NCBI RefSeq assembly: GCF_900111025.1
Contig: NZ_FOFN01000001.1
Location: forward strand, 1,302,001 to 1,366,000
DNA: 64,000 nucleotides
Direction of reading: 5' to 3'
Source of the DNA: Hyunsoonleella jejuensis
GTDB taxonomy: Bacteria > Bacteroidota > Bacteroidia > Flavobacteriales > Flavobacteriaceae
A program made the translations under genes and the position numbers. Positions 41,375 to 50,362 of this stretch are shown in pieces. The number at the start of each line of letters is the position of its first letter. Within the stretch, counting starts at the first letter, position 1. The notes under the pieces are model-generated. The model made no database searches. It had not been told where the DNA came from and was given only the letters and a program-made list of their open reading frames with translations.

Positions 41375-43135
41375 CTAGTTGACCTTGTTTTCGTTGGTTT
41401 CGCTTAGTTGTTTTAAATAGAGATGTTGGTAATAGCCATCAATATCAATAAGGGTATCATGCGTACCGGCTTGCACAATTTCACCATCTTCCAACACAAT
41501 AATTTTATCTGCATTTTTGGCAGATGACACCCGATGGCTTACAATAATCGTTGTTTTTCCTTGTGATATTTTAAAGAGATTTTTTAGTATTTTTTCTTCT
41601 GTCTCAGTGTCTACAGCAGACAAACAATCATCAAAAAGAAGAATTTGAGGTGATTTAATAATAGCTCTTGCAATGGATACACGTTGCTTTTGTCCGCCAG
41701 ATAGTGTAATGCCACGTTCGCCCAAAACCGTATCGTAGCCTTTATTAAAGCTTATGATGTTTTTATGTACCTGTGCGTTTTTAGCAGCTGCAATAACCTC
41801 CTCATCTGTGGCGTCCTCTTTTCCAAATTTAATGTTGTTTTTTATAGAATCTGAAAACAGAAATGCATCTTGTGGGACATATCCAATACTTTCCCTCAAG
41901 TCTGATAGATTGTGGTTATGTATTTGAATACCATTCAAAAGAATTTGCCCTTCATCAATATCGTAAAGCCTACCAACCAAATCTAAAATTGTAGACTTTC
42001 CAGACCCTGTTTTTCCTAGAATAGCTAAGGTTTCACCAGCTTTAATATCAAAAGAAACGCCTTTTAACGCTTGAATATTAGTATCATCATATGTGAATGA
42101 AACATTTTTGAATGAAATATCACCAGTAATCTTGGTATGGCCTTCTACTTCATTTTTAATTTCAGGCTCAATCTTTAAAAACTCATTAATACGTTTTTGC
42201 GATGCTTCAGCTTGTTGTACAATTGAAGTCACCCAACCTACAGTGGCTACAGGCCATGTAAGCATATTAACGTAAATAATAAACTCCGCAATGGTTCCCA
42301 AACTTTCAATTTCACCACTAATGTATTGCATACCGCCTATGTAAATAACAAGAAGGTTACTTGTACCGATGAGTAAAATCATCATTGGAAAAAACAATGC
42401 TTGCACCTTAACAAGATGTAACTGCTTTTCTTTACTTGTGGTGGATAAGGCGTCGAAATCACTTGAGATTTTTGGTTCAATACCATACGCTTTAATTACC
42501 GAAATTCCACTAAAGGACTCTTGGGTAAATGTGGAAAGTTTAGATAAATATTCCTGTACTATTGTGCTGCGTTTATGAATTTCTTTACTTAGTTTATAAA
42601 TAATAACAGATAGAATTGGTAATGGTATAACGGTATAAAGGGTTAAAGTAGGTGCTTGGTTAAACATGTAAATTAATGCAATAACAAAAAGAGTTACCGT
42701 ATTGATGCTGTACATAATTGCAGGACCAGCATACATACGAACTCTACCTACGTCTTCACTAATACGGTTCATCAAATCACCCGTTCTATTCTTTTTATAA
42801 AAGTTGAGCGATAGTTTTTGGTATTGGGCATAAACTTCATTTTTCAAGTCATATTCAATGTAACGCGAAACATTAATAATGGTTTGTCGCATTAAAAACG
42901 TAAAAAGGCCTGCAATAATCGCCGCTCCAATAATATAAAGAATCGCTTCAAGCAACTCTCCCCTTATCTGTTGTTCGTTTAGCCCCGCTTTATTTTCTAT
43001 AATTTCAAAAATACGCCTGATGTAGCGCGGTGTAAAGAGCAAAAAAATACGGGCTACGATAGTAATTACAACCCCAATAAGTAAATGGGTTTTGTATTTT
43101 AAAAAGTATTTATTGAGGTGTTGGAGTTCTTTCAC
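41375..43135 (-). CDS. ABC transporter, fused permease and ATPase (exporter type)
   Basis: About 586 residues: a six-helix type I ABC exporter membrane domain (residues 1-310), then an ATPase domain with Walker A LGKTGSGKST, the Q-loop GYVPQDAFLFSDS, signature TLSGGQKQRVSIARA, Walker B ILLFDDCLSAVD and switch His VSHRVSS. It resembles MsbA/lipid- and multidrug-type exporters (MdlB-like). The half-transporter would form a homodimer unless a partner exists elsewhere. I prefer the GTG at 43135 (then KELQHLNKYF) to a TTG 24 bp upstream. Substrate unknown. It is divergent from nusB. Confidence 0.9.
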   Translation of the reverse strand: MKELQHLNKYFLKYKTHLLIGVVITIVARIFLLFTPRYIRRIFEIIENKAGLNEQQIRGELLEAILYIIGAAIIAGLFTFLMRQTIINVSRYIEYDLKNEVYAQYQKLSLNFYKKNRTGDLMNRISEDVGRVRMYAGPAIMYSINTVTLFVIALIYMFNQAPTLTLYTVIPLPILSVIIYKLSKEIHKRSTIVQEYLSKLSTFTQESFSGISVIKAYGIEPKISSDFDALSTTSKEKQLHLVKVQALFFPMMILLIGTSNLLVIYIGGMQYISGEIESLGTIAEFIIYVNMLTWPVATVGWVTSIVQQAEASQKRINEFLKIEPEIKNEVEGHTKITGDISFKNVSFTYDDTNIQALKGVSFDIKAGETLAILGKTGSGKSTILDLVGRLYDIDEGQILLNGIQIHNHNLSDLRESIGYVPQDAFLFSDSIKNNIKFGKEDATDEEVIAAAKNAQVHKNIISFNKGYDTVLGERGITLSGGQKQRVSIARAIIKSPQILLFDDCLSAVDTETEEKILKNLFKISQGKTTIIVSHRVSSAKNADKIIVLEDGEIVQAGTHDTLIDIDGYYQHLYLKQLSETNENKVN

Positions 43136-43278
43136 TTGTATTTGGAAAACGAATAGCAAATATACATCAATAAAAGCATATTAAAATCACCACTGCCTTT
43201 CGGAACTGTTAAATAATAGCTAAAAGAAATTAACTATAACAAATGCTTAAATAACCATATGAATTAGTAAAATAGTTT

Positions 43279-43286
43279 TATTTTTG
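43279..43286 (+). promoter_or_regulatory. Promoter -7 element TATTTTTG upstream of nusB
   Basis: A perfect TAnnTTTG followed by C, 52 bp before the nusB start. It lies in the divergent region shared with the ABC exporter. Confidence 0.5.
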
Positions 43287-43338
43287 CCTCCATAAAAGGT
43301 AAAATAGACATTATACGTTTTAATTTAAGTTCTTTGTA

Positions 43339-44286
43339 ATGATGCTAAACAGACGACATATTCGTGTAAAAGTAATGCAGACCATTTATGCTTTTAATGG
43401 TAGTGAAAGTGACGATTTAAAAAAAGATGAAAAATTCCTGCTGTTTAGTATAGAGAACATGCACAATCTTTATCTGCTTATCATGTCATTATTGCTTGAA
43501 GTGCAAAAGCGAGCAGCACAGGACTTAGAAAAAAAGCAAAAGAAACATTTAGCAACTTCAGAAGACAAAAACCCTAACAGAAAATTTGTAAACAATCAGG
43601 TGTTTCAAGCTATTCTTGAAAATGAAACATTAAAAAACAGTTTAGAACATAATAAGACGATTAACTGGGACCTAGACAGTGAGTATGTTGATATTGTTTT
43701 TAAAGCGATCGTTAAGAGTGAAGTATATCAGGATTATATGCGAACACGAACATCAGATTTCAAGGAGGACAAGGATTTCTTTATTGATGTATTTAAGGAG
43801 ATAATTGCACCCAACGATAAACTTTATGATTATATTGAAGATAAAAACTTAACATGGTTGGATGATTTGCCAACGGTAAACACTACCATTTTAAAACTCA
43901 TAAGGAAATTAAAACCTAATAGTGCTGAGGCACATTTTAGTCCTAAGTTATATAAGGATTCAGAAGACAAACAATTTGCAATAGATTTATTCAAGAAAAC
44001 AATTTTGAATGCTGCAACTATAAACGAAGAAATTGCACAAAAAACCAAAAATTGGGATGCTGATAGAATTGCAAATTTAGATTATGTTTTGTTGCAAATG
44101 GGCATTTGCGAGTTACACTACTTTCCGTCTATTCCGGTAAAGGTTACAATTAACGAGTATTTAGAGATTGCAAAGGAATATTCCACACCTAAAAGCAGCA
44201 TATTTATTAACGGTATTTTAGATAAATTAGTTAAAGAATATAAAAAAGAAGGGAAGTTGAACAAAGTTGGTCGTGGGTTGATGTAA
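43339..44286 (+). CDS. nusB: Transcription antitermination protein NusB, extended form
   Basis: A 315-residue protein, more than twice the length of E. coli NusB (about 140). The N-terminus LNRRHIRVKVMQTIYAF is the NusB start, and the C-terminal 110 residues hold the rest (NWDADRIANLDYVLLQMGICELHYFPSIPVKVTINEYLEIAKEYSTPKSSIFINGILDKL). The roughly 170 extra residues in between are charged and helical, as in other Bacteroidota. It works with NusE in rRNA antitermination. The DUF1573 lipoprotein and YajC genes follow on the same strand, but each gap or promoter suggests separate starts. Confidence 0.92.
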   Translation: MMLNRRHIRVKVMQTIYAFNGSESDDLKKDEKFLLFSIENMHNLYLLIMSLLLEVQKRAAQDLEKKQKKHLATSEDKNPNRKFVNNQVFQAILENETLKNSLEHNKTINWDLDSEYVDIVFKAIVKSEVYQDYMRTRTSDFKEDKDFFIDVFKEIIAPNDKLYDYIEDKNLTWLDDLPTVNTTILKLIRKLKPNSAEAHFSPKLYKDSEDKQFAIDLFKKTILNAATINEEIAQKTKNWDADRIANLDYVLLQMGICELHYFPSIPVKVTINEYLEIAKEYSTPKSSIFINGILDKLVKEYKKEGKLNKVGRGLM

Positions 44287-44338
44287 AAGAATCCCTGTTA
44301 ATAAGCTATTAAAAGTTTTTAAACAGTTAAATAATTGC

Positions 44339-44346
44339 TATTTTTG
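44339..44346 (+). promoter_or_regulatory. Promoter -7 element TATTTTTG of the DUF1573 lipoprotein gene
   Basis: A perfect TAnnTTTG, 29 bp before the ATG at 44376. Its presence means the lipoprotein-yajC pair can be transcribed independently of nusB. Confidence 0.5.
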
Positions 44347-44375
44347 ACACACCAAATCATATAAATAAAAGAATT

Positions 44376-44849
44376 ATGAGAAAAGTAATTTTAGGTTTAA
44401 GCACATTATGTTTAGTAGCGTTTACAAGTTGTAAAGAAGATGCTACTAAAAAAATAAGTGAAACAAACGTAGCTAAGGCTGCACAGAGAGATGCTGTATC
44501 ATCAAAATTCCCAGTATTAACTTTTGATAAAAAGGAACACGATTTTGGTGAAATTGAAGCTAGAACACAAGTAGAGACTGTTTTTAAATATAAAAACACT
44601 GGTGAAGCACCGTTGGTTATTACAGATATAAAAAGTACTTGTGGGTGTACTGTACCAAAAGACTGGAGCAGAGAGCCTTTAGCTCCAGGTGGAGAAGGTC
44701 AGTTTACTGTAAAGTTTAATGGAAGCGGCACTAACAAGGTTTCTAAATCAATTAATATTACAGCTAATACCGAAAGTGGTAGAGAAAGTGTAAAAATTAC
44801 GGCGTTTGTTAAGCCAGATCCAAATAAAGCTAAACCAGCACAAAGTTAA
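44376..44849 (+). CDS. DUF1573 lipoprotein
   Basis: A 157-residue lipoprotein. The signal peptide ends in the lipobox AFTSC with the lipidated Cys at 19. The mature protein starts C-K-E-D, which matches the K-(D/E)2 pattern reported as a surface-export signal for Bacteroidota lipoproteins. The rest is a DUF1573 immunoglobulin-like domain (HDFGEIEARTQVETVFKYKN, GEAPLVITDIKSTCGCTVP, LAPGGEGQFTVKF). It lies 10 bp before yajC. The role of DUF1573 proteins is unknown; surface exposure here is an inference from the signal. Confidence 0.88.
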   Translation: MRKVILGLSTLCLVAFTSCKEDATKKISETNVAKAAQRDAVSSKFPVLTFDKKEHDFGEIEARTQVETVFKYKNTGEAPLVITDIKSTCGCTVPKDWSREPLAPGGEGQFTVKFNGSGTNKVSKSINITANTESGRESVKITAFVKPDPNKAKPAQS

Positions 44850-44859
44850 AATATAAAAC

Positions 44860-45159
44860 ATGGGAGAAGGAGGTTTTGGCAGTTTATTGCCATTTGTATT
44901 AATGTTTGTGGTTATTTATTTCTTTATGATAGCCCCACAAATGAAACGCGCAAAGAAAGAAAAGAAATTTGCTGCCGAATTGAAAAAAGGCGATAGAATT
45001 GTTACCAAAAGCGGTTTGCACGGTAAGGTTGCGGAGCTTAATGATAAAGATAACTCGTGTATTATCGAAACTTTGGCAGGAAAGCTAAAATTTGATCGTT
45101 CTGCGATTTCTATGGAGATGAGTTCTAAACTTAATGCCCCGGCAACAGCTAAAAAATAA
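44860..45159 (+). CDS. yajC: Preprotein translocase subunit YajC
   Basis: A 99-residue protein with one membrane helix (about 9-26: LLPFVLMFVVIYFFMIAPQ) followed by KRAKKEKKF, LKKGDRIVTKSGLHGKV and a short basic tail. YajC associates with SecDF of the Sec translocon; secDF is not adjacent. Cotranscription with the DUF1573 lipoprotein gene is likely (10-bp gap), and a strong hairpin terminator follows. Confidence 0.93.
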   Translation: MGEGGFGSLLPFVLMFVVIYFFMIAPQMKRAKKEKKFAAELKKGDRIVTKSGLHGKVAELNDKDNSCIIETLAGKLKFDRSAISMEMSSKLNAPATAKK

Positions 45160-45182
45160 AGTTCTTAAAAGACTTAGATTTA

Positions 45183-45210
45183 AAAGGCTTTCCAATTTGG
45201 AAAGCCTTTG
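45183..45210. terminator. Bidirectional terminator downstream of yajC
   Basis: AAAGGCTTTCC (45183-45193) and GGAAAGCCTTT (45199-45209) form an 11-bp perfect stem with loop AATTT. It separates yajC from the convergent YdeI-like gene. Confidence 0.85.
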
Positions 45211-45223
45211 TTATATGAAAAAC

Positions 45224-45823
45224 TTAACAGTTTTTGTACTTATCGTGCAGACCAGCACCATTGAGAATCAGCGGAATAATTTTTTCTAAACGTTTTTGTT
45301 TAGTGGTTTCTCGTTTTGCTGTGGCTATATATTCGCAATATTCGCGTTGTTTGTAATTTGATAAACCTTTAAAGCTGGATTTTAAATCAGAATTGTGTTT
45401 AAAAGCTTCCTCGAGCTCTTTTGGAATTTCTACTTCTTTTTTACTTCTATTAGGTTTTACTTCCTTACCTAACTTTTGGTTCTCAATTGCTTCTTTTACA
45501 TATGCTAAAACTATTCTCTTATCAATATCTGCCTTAGTTTCAAAACGCATTTGCCGCATTGCTTTGGTTTTGCCATCTTGAGCATTTTGTAATATGTTTA
45601 AGTCATCTTTAAGAAATACACCATTAAAGAACCAAATTCCAAAGTGGTTTTTAAATGCACCTATCCCTAGCACATTTTTATTATGTAAGGTGTAAACGGG
45701 TAAACTCCATTTTATGGATTCCTCTAATTTGGTAGAAAGTATAATTGAACGCAAATACTCTAGAGCTTTACTGTAATGCCCGTTTTCTACTATGTATTCT
45801 TCAACAGAGCTTACTTTTTTCAT
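45224..45823 (-). CDS. YdeI/OmpD-associated (DUF1801-type) protein
   Basis: A 199-residue cytosolic protein. The N-terminal two thirds match the DUF1801 fold (IKWSLPVYTLHNKNVLGIGAFKNHFGIWFFNG), and the C-terminal part is a YdeI-like helical module (VEIPKELEEAFKHNSDLKSSFKGLSNYKQREYCEYI, AKRETTKQKRL). Such proteins are widespread, usually stress- or antibiotic-associated by name only; no activity is known. It lies 12 bp after pepT on the same strand, so the two may be cotranscribed. Confidence 0.82.
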   Translation of the reverse strand: MKKVSSVEEYIVENGHYSKALEYLRSIILSTKLEESIKWSLPVYTLHNKNVLGIGAFKNHFGIWFFNGVFLKDDLNILQNAQDGKTKAMRQMRFETKADIDKRIVLAYVKEAIENQKLGKEVKPNRSKKEVEIPKELEEAFKHNSDLKSSFKGLSNYKQREYCEYIATAKRETTKQKRLEKIIPLILNGAGLHDKYKNC

Positions 45824-45835
45824 TTAGCTAACTTT

Positions 45836-47080
45836 TCAATTAGAATGTCTCTGCGATGTTAATTCTGCAATCTTACAAATTACCTCAGTTGCTTTAATCA
45901 TGCTTTCCACAGGCACATATTCGTAGCGCCCATGAAAGTTGTGCCCTCCTGCAAAGATATTAGGACAAGGTAATCCCATGTAGCTCAATTGAGATCCGTC
46001 GGTACCTCCTCTAATGGCTTTTATTAATGGAGTAATGCCTAATGCTTTCATTGCTTCCTCAGCAATATCAACAATATGCATTACAGGCTCAATTTTTTCG
46101 CGCATGTTATAGTATTGGTCTTTTATTTCGGTAGTTATTACTTCTCTTCCGTATTGCGAATTCAATTCGTTTGTCAACTTTTGCATTACTTCTTTACGTG
46201 CTTCAAAATGCCCTTTATCATGGTCGCGAATAATATATTGTAGTGTAGTTTCATCAACCTCACCATTTATATCATGTAAGTGGAAAAAACCTTGGTAGCC
46301 TTCAGTATGTTCTGGGGTTTCAATTCTCGGTAAAGAGTTAATGAATTCAGTAGCAATGTACATTGAGTTTACCATTTTACCTTTGGCGTAACCTGGATGC
46401 ACAATTTTGCCTTTTACCTTTACCACAGCACTTGCTGCGTTAAAGTTTTCATATTCTAATTCACCTATTTGGCTACCATCCATTGTATATGCCCAATCAG
46501 CTCCAAATTTTTCAACATCAAACTTGTGTGCGCCTCTACCAATTTCTTCATCTGGTGTAAAGCCAACCCTAATTTTGCCATGCTTAATTTCAGGATGATT
46601 GATTAAATATTCCATTGCCGAAACTATTTCGCAAATGCCGGCTTTGTCATCGGCACCTAAGAGTGTGGTCCCGTCTGTTGTAATTAGGGTTTGACCGATG
46701 TATTGTTTCAAGTCCTCAAAATAATCGGGAGATAAAATGATGTTTTCTTTTTTATTCAGTACAATGTCTCCTCCGTGGTAATTTTCAATAGTTTGTGGAT
46801 TTACATTTGCACCTGTAAAATCAGGTGAAGTATCAAAGTGCGAAATAAAACCAATGGTCGGTACCTTGTGTTCCACGTTACTAGGAAGTGTCGCCATAAC
46901 ATAAGCGTGCTCATCAATAGTAACTTCTTGCATGCCAATTGTTTTTAATTCTTCAGTAAGTTTATTGGCTAAATCCCATTGCTTTCCGGTGCTCGGAGTT
47001 GTGTTTGAAGTTGGGTCGGATTCAGTATCTATGGTAACGTAGCTTATAAATCGTTTTATAATGTCTTCTTTTGAAATCAT
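45836..47080 (-). CDS. pepT: Peptidase T (tripeptide aminopeptidase)
   Basis: A 414-residue M20 family dizinc aminopeptidase that releases the N-terminal residue of tripeptides in the cytosol. Metal ligands and catalytic residues are all visible: [49 protein letters not shown] and [14 protein letters not shown]. Length equals that of E. coli PepT. It is divergent from pyrD, with 157 bp between the starts. Confidence 0.95.
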   Translation of the reverse strand: MISKEDIIKRFISYVTIDTESDPTSNTTPSTGKQWDLANKLTEELKTIGMQEVTIDEHAYVMATLPSNVEHKVPTIGFISHFDTSPDFTGANVNPQTIENYHGGDIVLNKKENIILSPDYFEDLKQYIGQTLITTDGTTLLGADDKAGICEIVSAMEYLINHPEIKHGKIRVGFTPDEEIGRGAHKFDVEKFGADWAYTMDGSQIGELEYENFNAASAVVKVKGKIVHPGYAKGKMVNSMYIATEFINSLPRIETPEHTEGYQGFFHLHDINGEVDETTLQYIIRDHDKGHFEARKEVMQKLTNELNSQYGREVITTEIKDQYYNMREKIEPVMHIVDIAEEAMKALGITPLIKAIRGGTDGSQLSYMGLPCPNIFAGGHNFHGRYEYVPVESMIKATEVICKIAELTSQRHSN

Positions 47081-47215
47081 TGAAATGAATTTTGCTTTAG
47101 TGTTTTGTATTGAAATAGGGAGTTATTTAGTTCATTCTAATTTACAATTATTTATTGAAATCTGTAATGAAAGAGGCGCACTTAATATCAATTTTTTATT
47201 TACAGTATTTCCACC

Positions 47216-47223
47216 TATTTTTG
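47216..47223 (+). promoter_or_regulatory. Promoter -7 element TATTTTTG of pyrD
   Basis: A perfect TAnnTTTG followed by C, 14 bp before the pyrD ATG, giving a leader of only about 10 nt. Confidence 0.5.
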
Positions 47224-47237
47224 CATAAATATTACTG

Positions 47238-48275
47238 ATGTATAAAGCACTTCTCCGACCACTATTCTTTGCGTTTGATCCTGAGAAAATTCATCATTTC
47301 ACTTTTAGTCTCATAAAATTTGCATCTAAAATACCTGGATTACCAGGGTTGTTTAGAAGTTTATATGTAGTTGATGATAAACGTTTAGAGCGCGACCTTT
47401 TTGGTTTAAAATTTAAAAATCCTGTAGGTCTTGCGGCTGGTTTTGACAAAAATGCTGTTTTATACAATGAACTTGCAAATTTTGGATTTGGGTTTATTGA
47501 AATAGGAACGGTAACACCTAAAGGACAGGAAGGCAACCCTAAAAAGCGTTTATTTCGATTAAAAGAGGATAAAGGCATTATTAATAGAATGGGTTTTAAT
47601 AATGAAGGATTGGAAGCTGCGATTACCCAATTAAAGAAGAATAAAGGAAAGCTAATAATTGGTGGAAACATTGGTAAAAACACCGCCACTAAACCCGAAG
47701 ATTATACCAAGGATTATTTGGAATGTTTTAATGCACTGCATCCTTATGTAGACTATTTTGTGCTAAACGTAAGTTGCCCCAATGTTGGCAGTCATGCGAA
47801 GCTGAATGATAAAGATTATCTCGAGGAATTGATTGGCGCAGTTAAAAAAGCGAACAATACTTTTGAAATTCAAAAACCAATTGTTTTAAAAATAGCACCA
47901 GATTTGAATGATGGTCAGCTAGATGAAATTATAGAATTAGTAAAAAGTACCAAGCTTGATGGTGTAATAGCTAGTAATACTTCTATAGATAGAAGTGGAC
48001 TGAAAGCTTCAAAAGAAATGTTAGAAACAATTGGTAATGGCGGATTAAGCGGACAACCCATTAAAGAAAAAAGCACAGGAGTTATAAAATATCTTTCAGA
48101 GAAAAGTAATAACGCATTCCCAATTATTGGAGTAGGAGGTATTCATTCTGCGGATGATGCAATAGAAAAGCTAGAGGCAGGCGCCCATTTGGTACAAATT
48201 TATACGGGTTTTATTTATGAGGGGCCTAGTTTGATAAGACGTATTAATAAGGCCATCTTAAAAACTAAAGAATAA
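47238..48275 (+). CDS. pyrD: Dihydroorotate dehydrogenase (quinone), class 2
   Basis: A 345-residue FMN enzyme oxidising dihydroorotate in pyrimidine synthesis. Class 2 is shown by the N-terminal membrane-associating helices ([21 protein letters not shown]). The core has [65 protein letters not shown] and [11 protein letters not shown] with the closing [10 protein letters not shown]. Its stop codon directly abuts the stop of the convergent M43 protease gene, leaving no room for a terminator. Confidence 0.95.
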   Translation: MYKALLRPLFFAFDPEKIHHFTFSLIKFASKIPGLPGLFRSLYVVDDKRLERDLFGLKFKNPVGLAAGFDKNAVLYNELANFGFGFIEIGTVTPKGQEGNPKKRLFRLKEDKGIINRMGFNNEGLEAAITQLKKNKGKLIIGGNIGKNTATKPEDYTKDYLECFNALHPYVDYFVLNVSCPNVGSHAKLNDKDYLEELIGAVKKANNTFEIQKPIVLKIAPDLNDGQLDEIIELVKSTKLDGVIASNTSIDRSGLKASKEMLETIGNGGLSGQPIKEKSTGVIKYLSEKSNNAFPIIGVGGIHSADDAIEKLEAGAHLVQIYTGFIYEGPSLIRRINKAILKTKE

Positions 48276-50273
48276 TTACTTAATAAACTGTTTTACCTCC
48301 ATGTTTTTCCCGCTTATAACAGTAACGAGGTAAGAACCTTTAGGTAATTGAGACACATCTATTTGTTCGTTACCAGTAATTTTTCCTGTTAAAAAAACTT
48401 GACCAACTAAATTTGAAACAGTAAAATAATCTTCGGGATTTCTTTTTTCAGAAATGGTAGAAATATTTAAGACACCATTAGTAACAGGATTAGGAAATAA
48501 TTTTAAAGTTGGTTTATTGTTGCCCTTGTCGGCAATCGCATTGCCCGTTATACTTACGCCATCAATTGCAATATCTCCACTCCAGCTATAACCACGAATT
48601 GCTCTAAAATGTATATTTATAGTTTGCCCATAAAACCGTGATAAATTGACGTATTGTGCAATAAAATCGTCTGATTGACTAGTTTGTTGCTCTCCAATTA
48701 ACGCAGGAATAATATCAGCAATATAGTCGTTTTCTGTTTCTATATCCACGTGAAGTTCACCAATGTGGTCTCCATACATATGGTAGAAAAATTCTAATTG
48801 TGCGTTTTTCTGGTTAATATTAATACAGGGTGAAACGAACTCTGCAATATCACCTTCTTTTGCTCCTGATGCTTCTGTATAAATGTACTTTCCGTTACTT
48901 TTTTTACTAGTTTTATCCTTTATGGGGCCAGTGTTGCTAGATACTGTTTCTCCTGAATTTACTAACCAGTTAAATCCATTTCCAGAAAGATCAATAGCCG
49001 ACCAACCATCTGAACTTGCAAAATCAAAGCTATCAAAATCTACATTTAAGGTTGCGTCTTCCTCTGTTCCAACTTTAATGATTTGAGAAAATGTTTTACT
49101 AATAGAGCCTACTTTACCTTCTTCTCCCTCCTTATATACAATATTTCCAGTGGTGATTGTTAGGGTTACGTCATAAACGCCTTTAGTATATGTATGCACA
49201 GGGTTTTGTACTCTATAGTCTGTAACATTATCCCCGTCAACATCCCATTGCCATGAAGTTGCACCAACACTGGTGTCAGTAAAATTTACGGTTAGTTCGT
49301 TCCCGCATTCTTGAAAACTATTAGCTGTAAAATTTACATTCGCAGAAGGACAAGATAAATACTGTCTGGCCGATTTATAGAATGCATAAATTCTGGCTAA
49401 CTGCTGTTCTGAGAAATGAGATTTACAGCTAGGTCTCGTATAGGACATTATATTTTTTGTGTCTGGCTTGTAAACGTCGCCATGGGCATCGGTTAAACTT
49501 CCTGTATATTCACAATTGCTATTTACACAGTCGGTTGATAGTTTAGGATCTGCTGGTGTATCACAAATCATATCCCCGTCAGTATCACAATTAGAGCCAT
49601 CCACCAACTCAGAAGTTAATGCATTACTATCAAGCCCATGTGTATGCATTAATGAAAAGAAATGCCCTAATTCATGCGCCAAAGATGTGCCATTTGTGCC
49701 GCAGCCATTACTCATTACTATAACATCAGAACCACCAAATGTGTTAGAATAACCACAAAGGCTAAAACCAGGAGTAACTTCAACATACTCTGTAAAATAA
49801 ATATTTATAACGCCAGGGACATAGCTGTTTTCTGTTAAATCTATTTCTTGATTCCTGTTAAATTTATAATAGTAATCGTCATTATTTATATAATTTATAC
49901 CATCACATAAAAAGAATTCCATGTATGCATCAGCGTAAATCACATTTAAGTCAGTAATAGCTTTGTATAATTCATCCAACTCTAAACCTCCGTTGCCGGA
50001 AGAAGAACGAATAATATGTGCTTTTACTGGAATGGAATTTAAAGACGTAGGGGTGGTGTTTTTATCTGTTTTAGATGTTTTATTTTTATCTAAAATAGAG
50101 AAATACTCATTTTCATAAACTTTAATGTTGTCTTGAAAACCTTTAAGAAATAATAATGATTCGTTATCGATTTCTGTACCGCAAAAACTTGAAGGACTCT
50201 GACCGTGAATAGATGCCCCTAACGATAAAAATATCGTGAGTACAGAAAGACTCTTTTTTAGGCAAAACTTCAT
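48276..50273 (-). CDS. Secreted M43-type zinc metalloprotease with PKD and T9SS sorting domains
   Basis: A 665-residue protein with a signal peptide (1-24) and a pro-region. The metalloprotease domain has AHELGHFFSLMH (H-E-x2-H-x5-H, about residue 200) and the Met-turn NIMSYTRPSC (about 275), as in the pappalysin/cytophagalysin family M43. A PKD-like domain (TSWQWDVDGDNVTDY, about 310-395) and a MAM/jelly-roll-like region (IDGVSIT) follow. The last 80 residues are a T9SS type A sorting domain (KLFPNPVTNGVLNIS, NLVGQVFL, LPKGSYLVTV). It is expected to be secreted and to degrade extracellular protein. Confidence 0.9.
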   Translation of the reverse strand: MKFCLKKSLSVLTIFLSLGASIHGQSPSSFCGTEIDNESLLFLKGFQDNIKVYENEYFSILDKNKTSKTDKNTTPTSLNSIPVKAHIIRSSSGNGGLELDELYKAITDLNVIYADAYMEFFLCDGINYINNDDYYYKFNRNQEIDLTENSYVPGVINIYFTEYVEVTPGFSLCGYSNTFGGSDVIVMSNGCGTNGTSLAHELGHFFSLMHTHGLDSNALTSELVDGSNCDTDGDMICDTPADPKLSTDCVNSNCEYTGSLTDAHGDVYKPDTKNIMSYTRPSCKSHFSEQQLARIYAFYKSARQYLSCPSANVNFTANSFQECGNELTVNFTDTSVGATSWQWDVDGDNVTDYRVQNPVHTYTKGVYDVTLTITTGNIVYKEGEEGKVGSISKTFSQIIKVGTEEDATLNVDFDSFDFASSDGWSAIDLSGNGFNWLVNSGETVSSNTGPIKDKTSKKSNGKYIYTEASGAKEGDIAEFVSPCININQKNAQLEFFYHMYGDHIGELHVDIETENDYIADIIPALIGEQQTSQSDDFIAQYVNLSRFYGQTINIHFRAIRGYSWSGDIAIDGVSITGNAIADKGNNKPTLKLFPNPVTNGVLNISTISEKRNPEDYFTVSNLVGQVFLTGKITGNEQIDVSQLPKGSYLVTVISGKNMEVKQFIK

Positions 50274-50362
50274 GGGGCGTTTAGTTTAAATCAAAAGTAC
50301 CCCATAGAGCGAAACCATTATAATAAAAACGTTAACAGTATTTTTTTATCGATAATGTGTTA

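Noticed and set aside
47294-47689. 131-codon minus-strand frame inside pyrD
   Set aside because: Antisense to highly conserved PyrD motifs; no support of its own.
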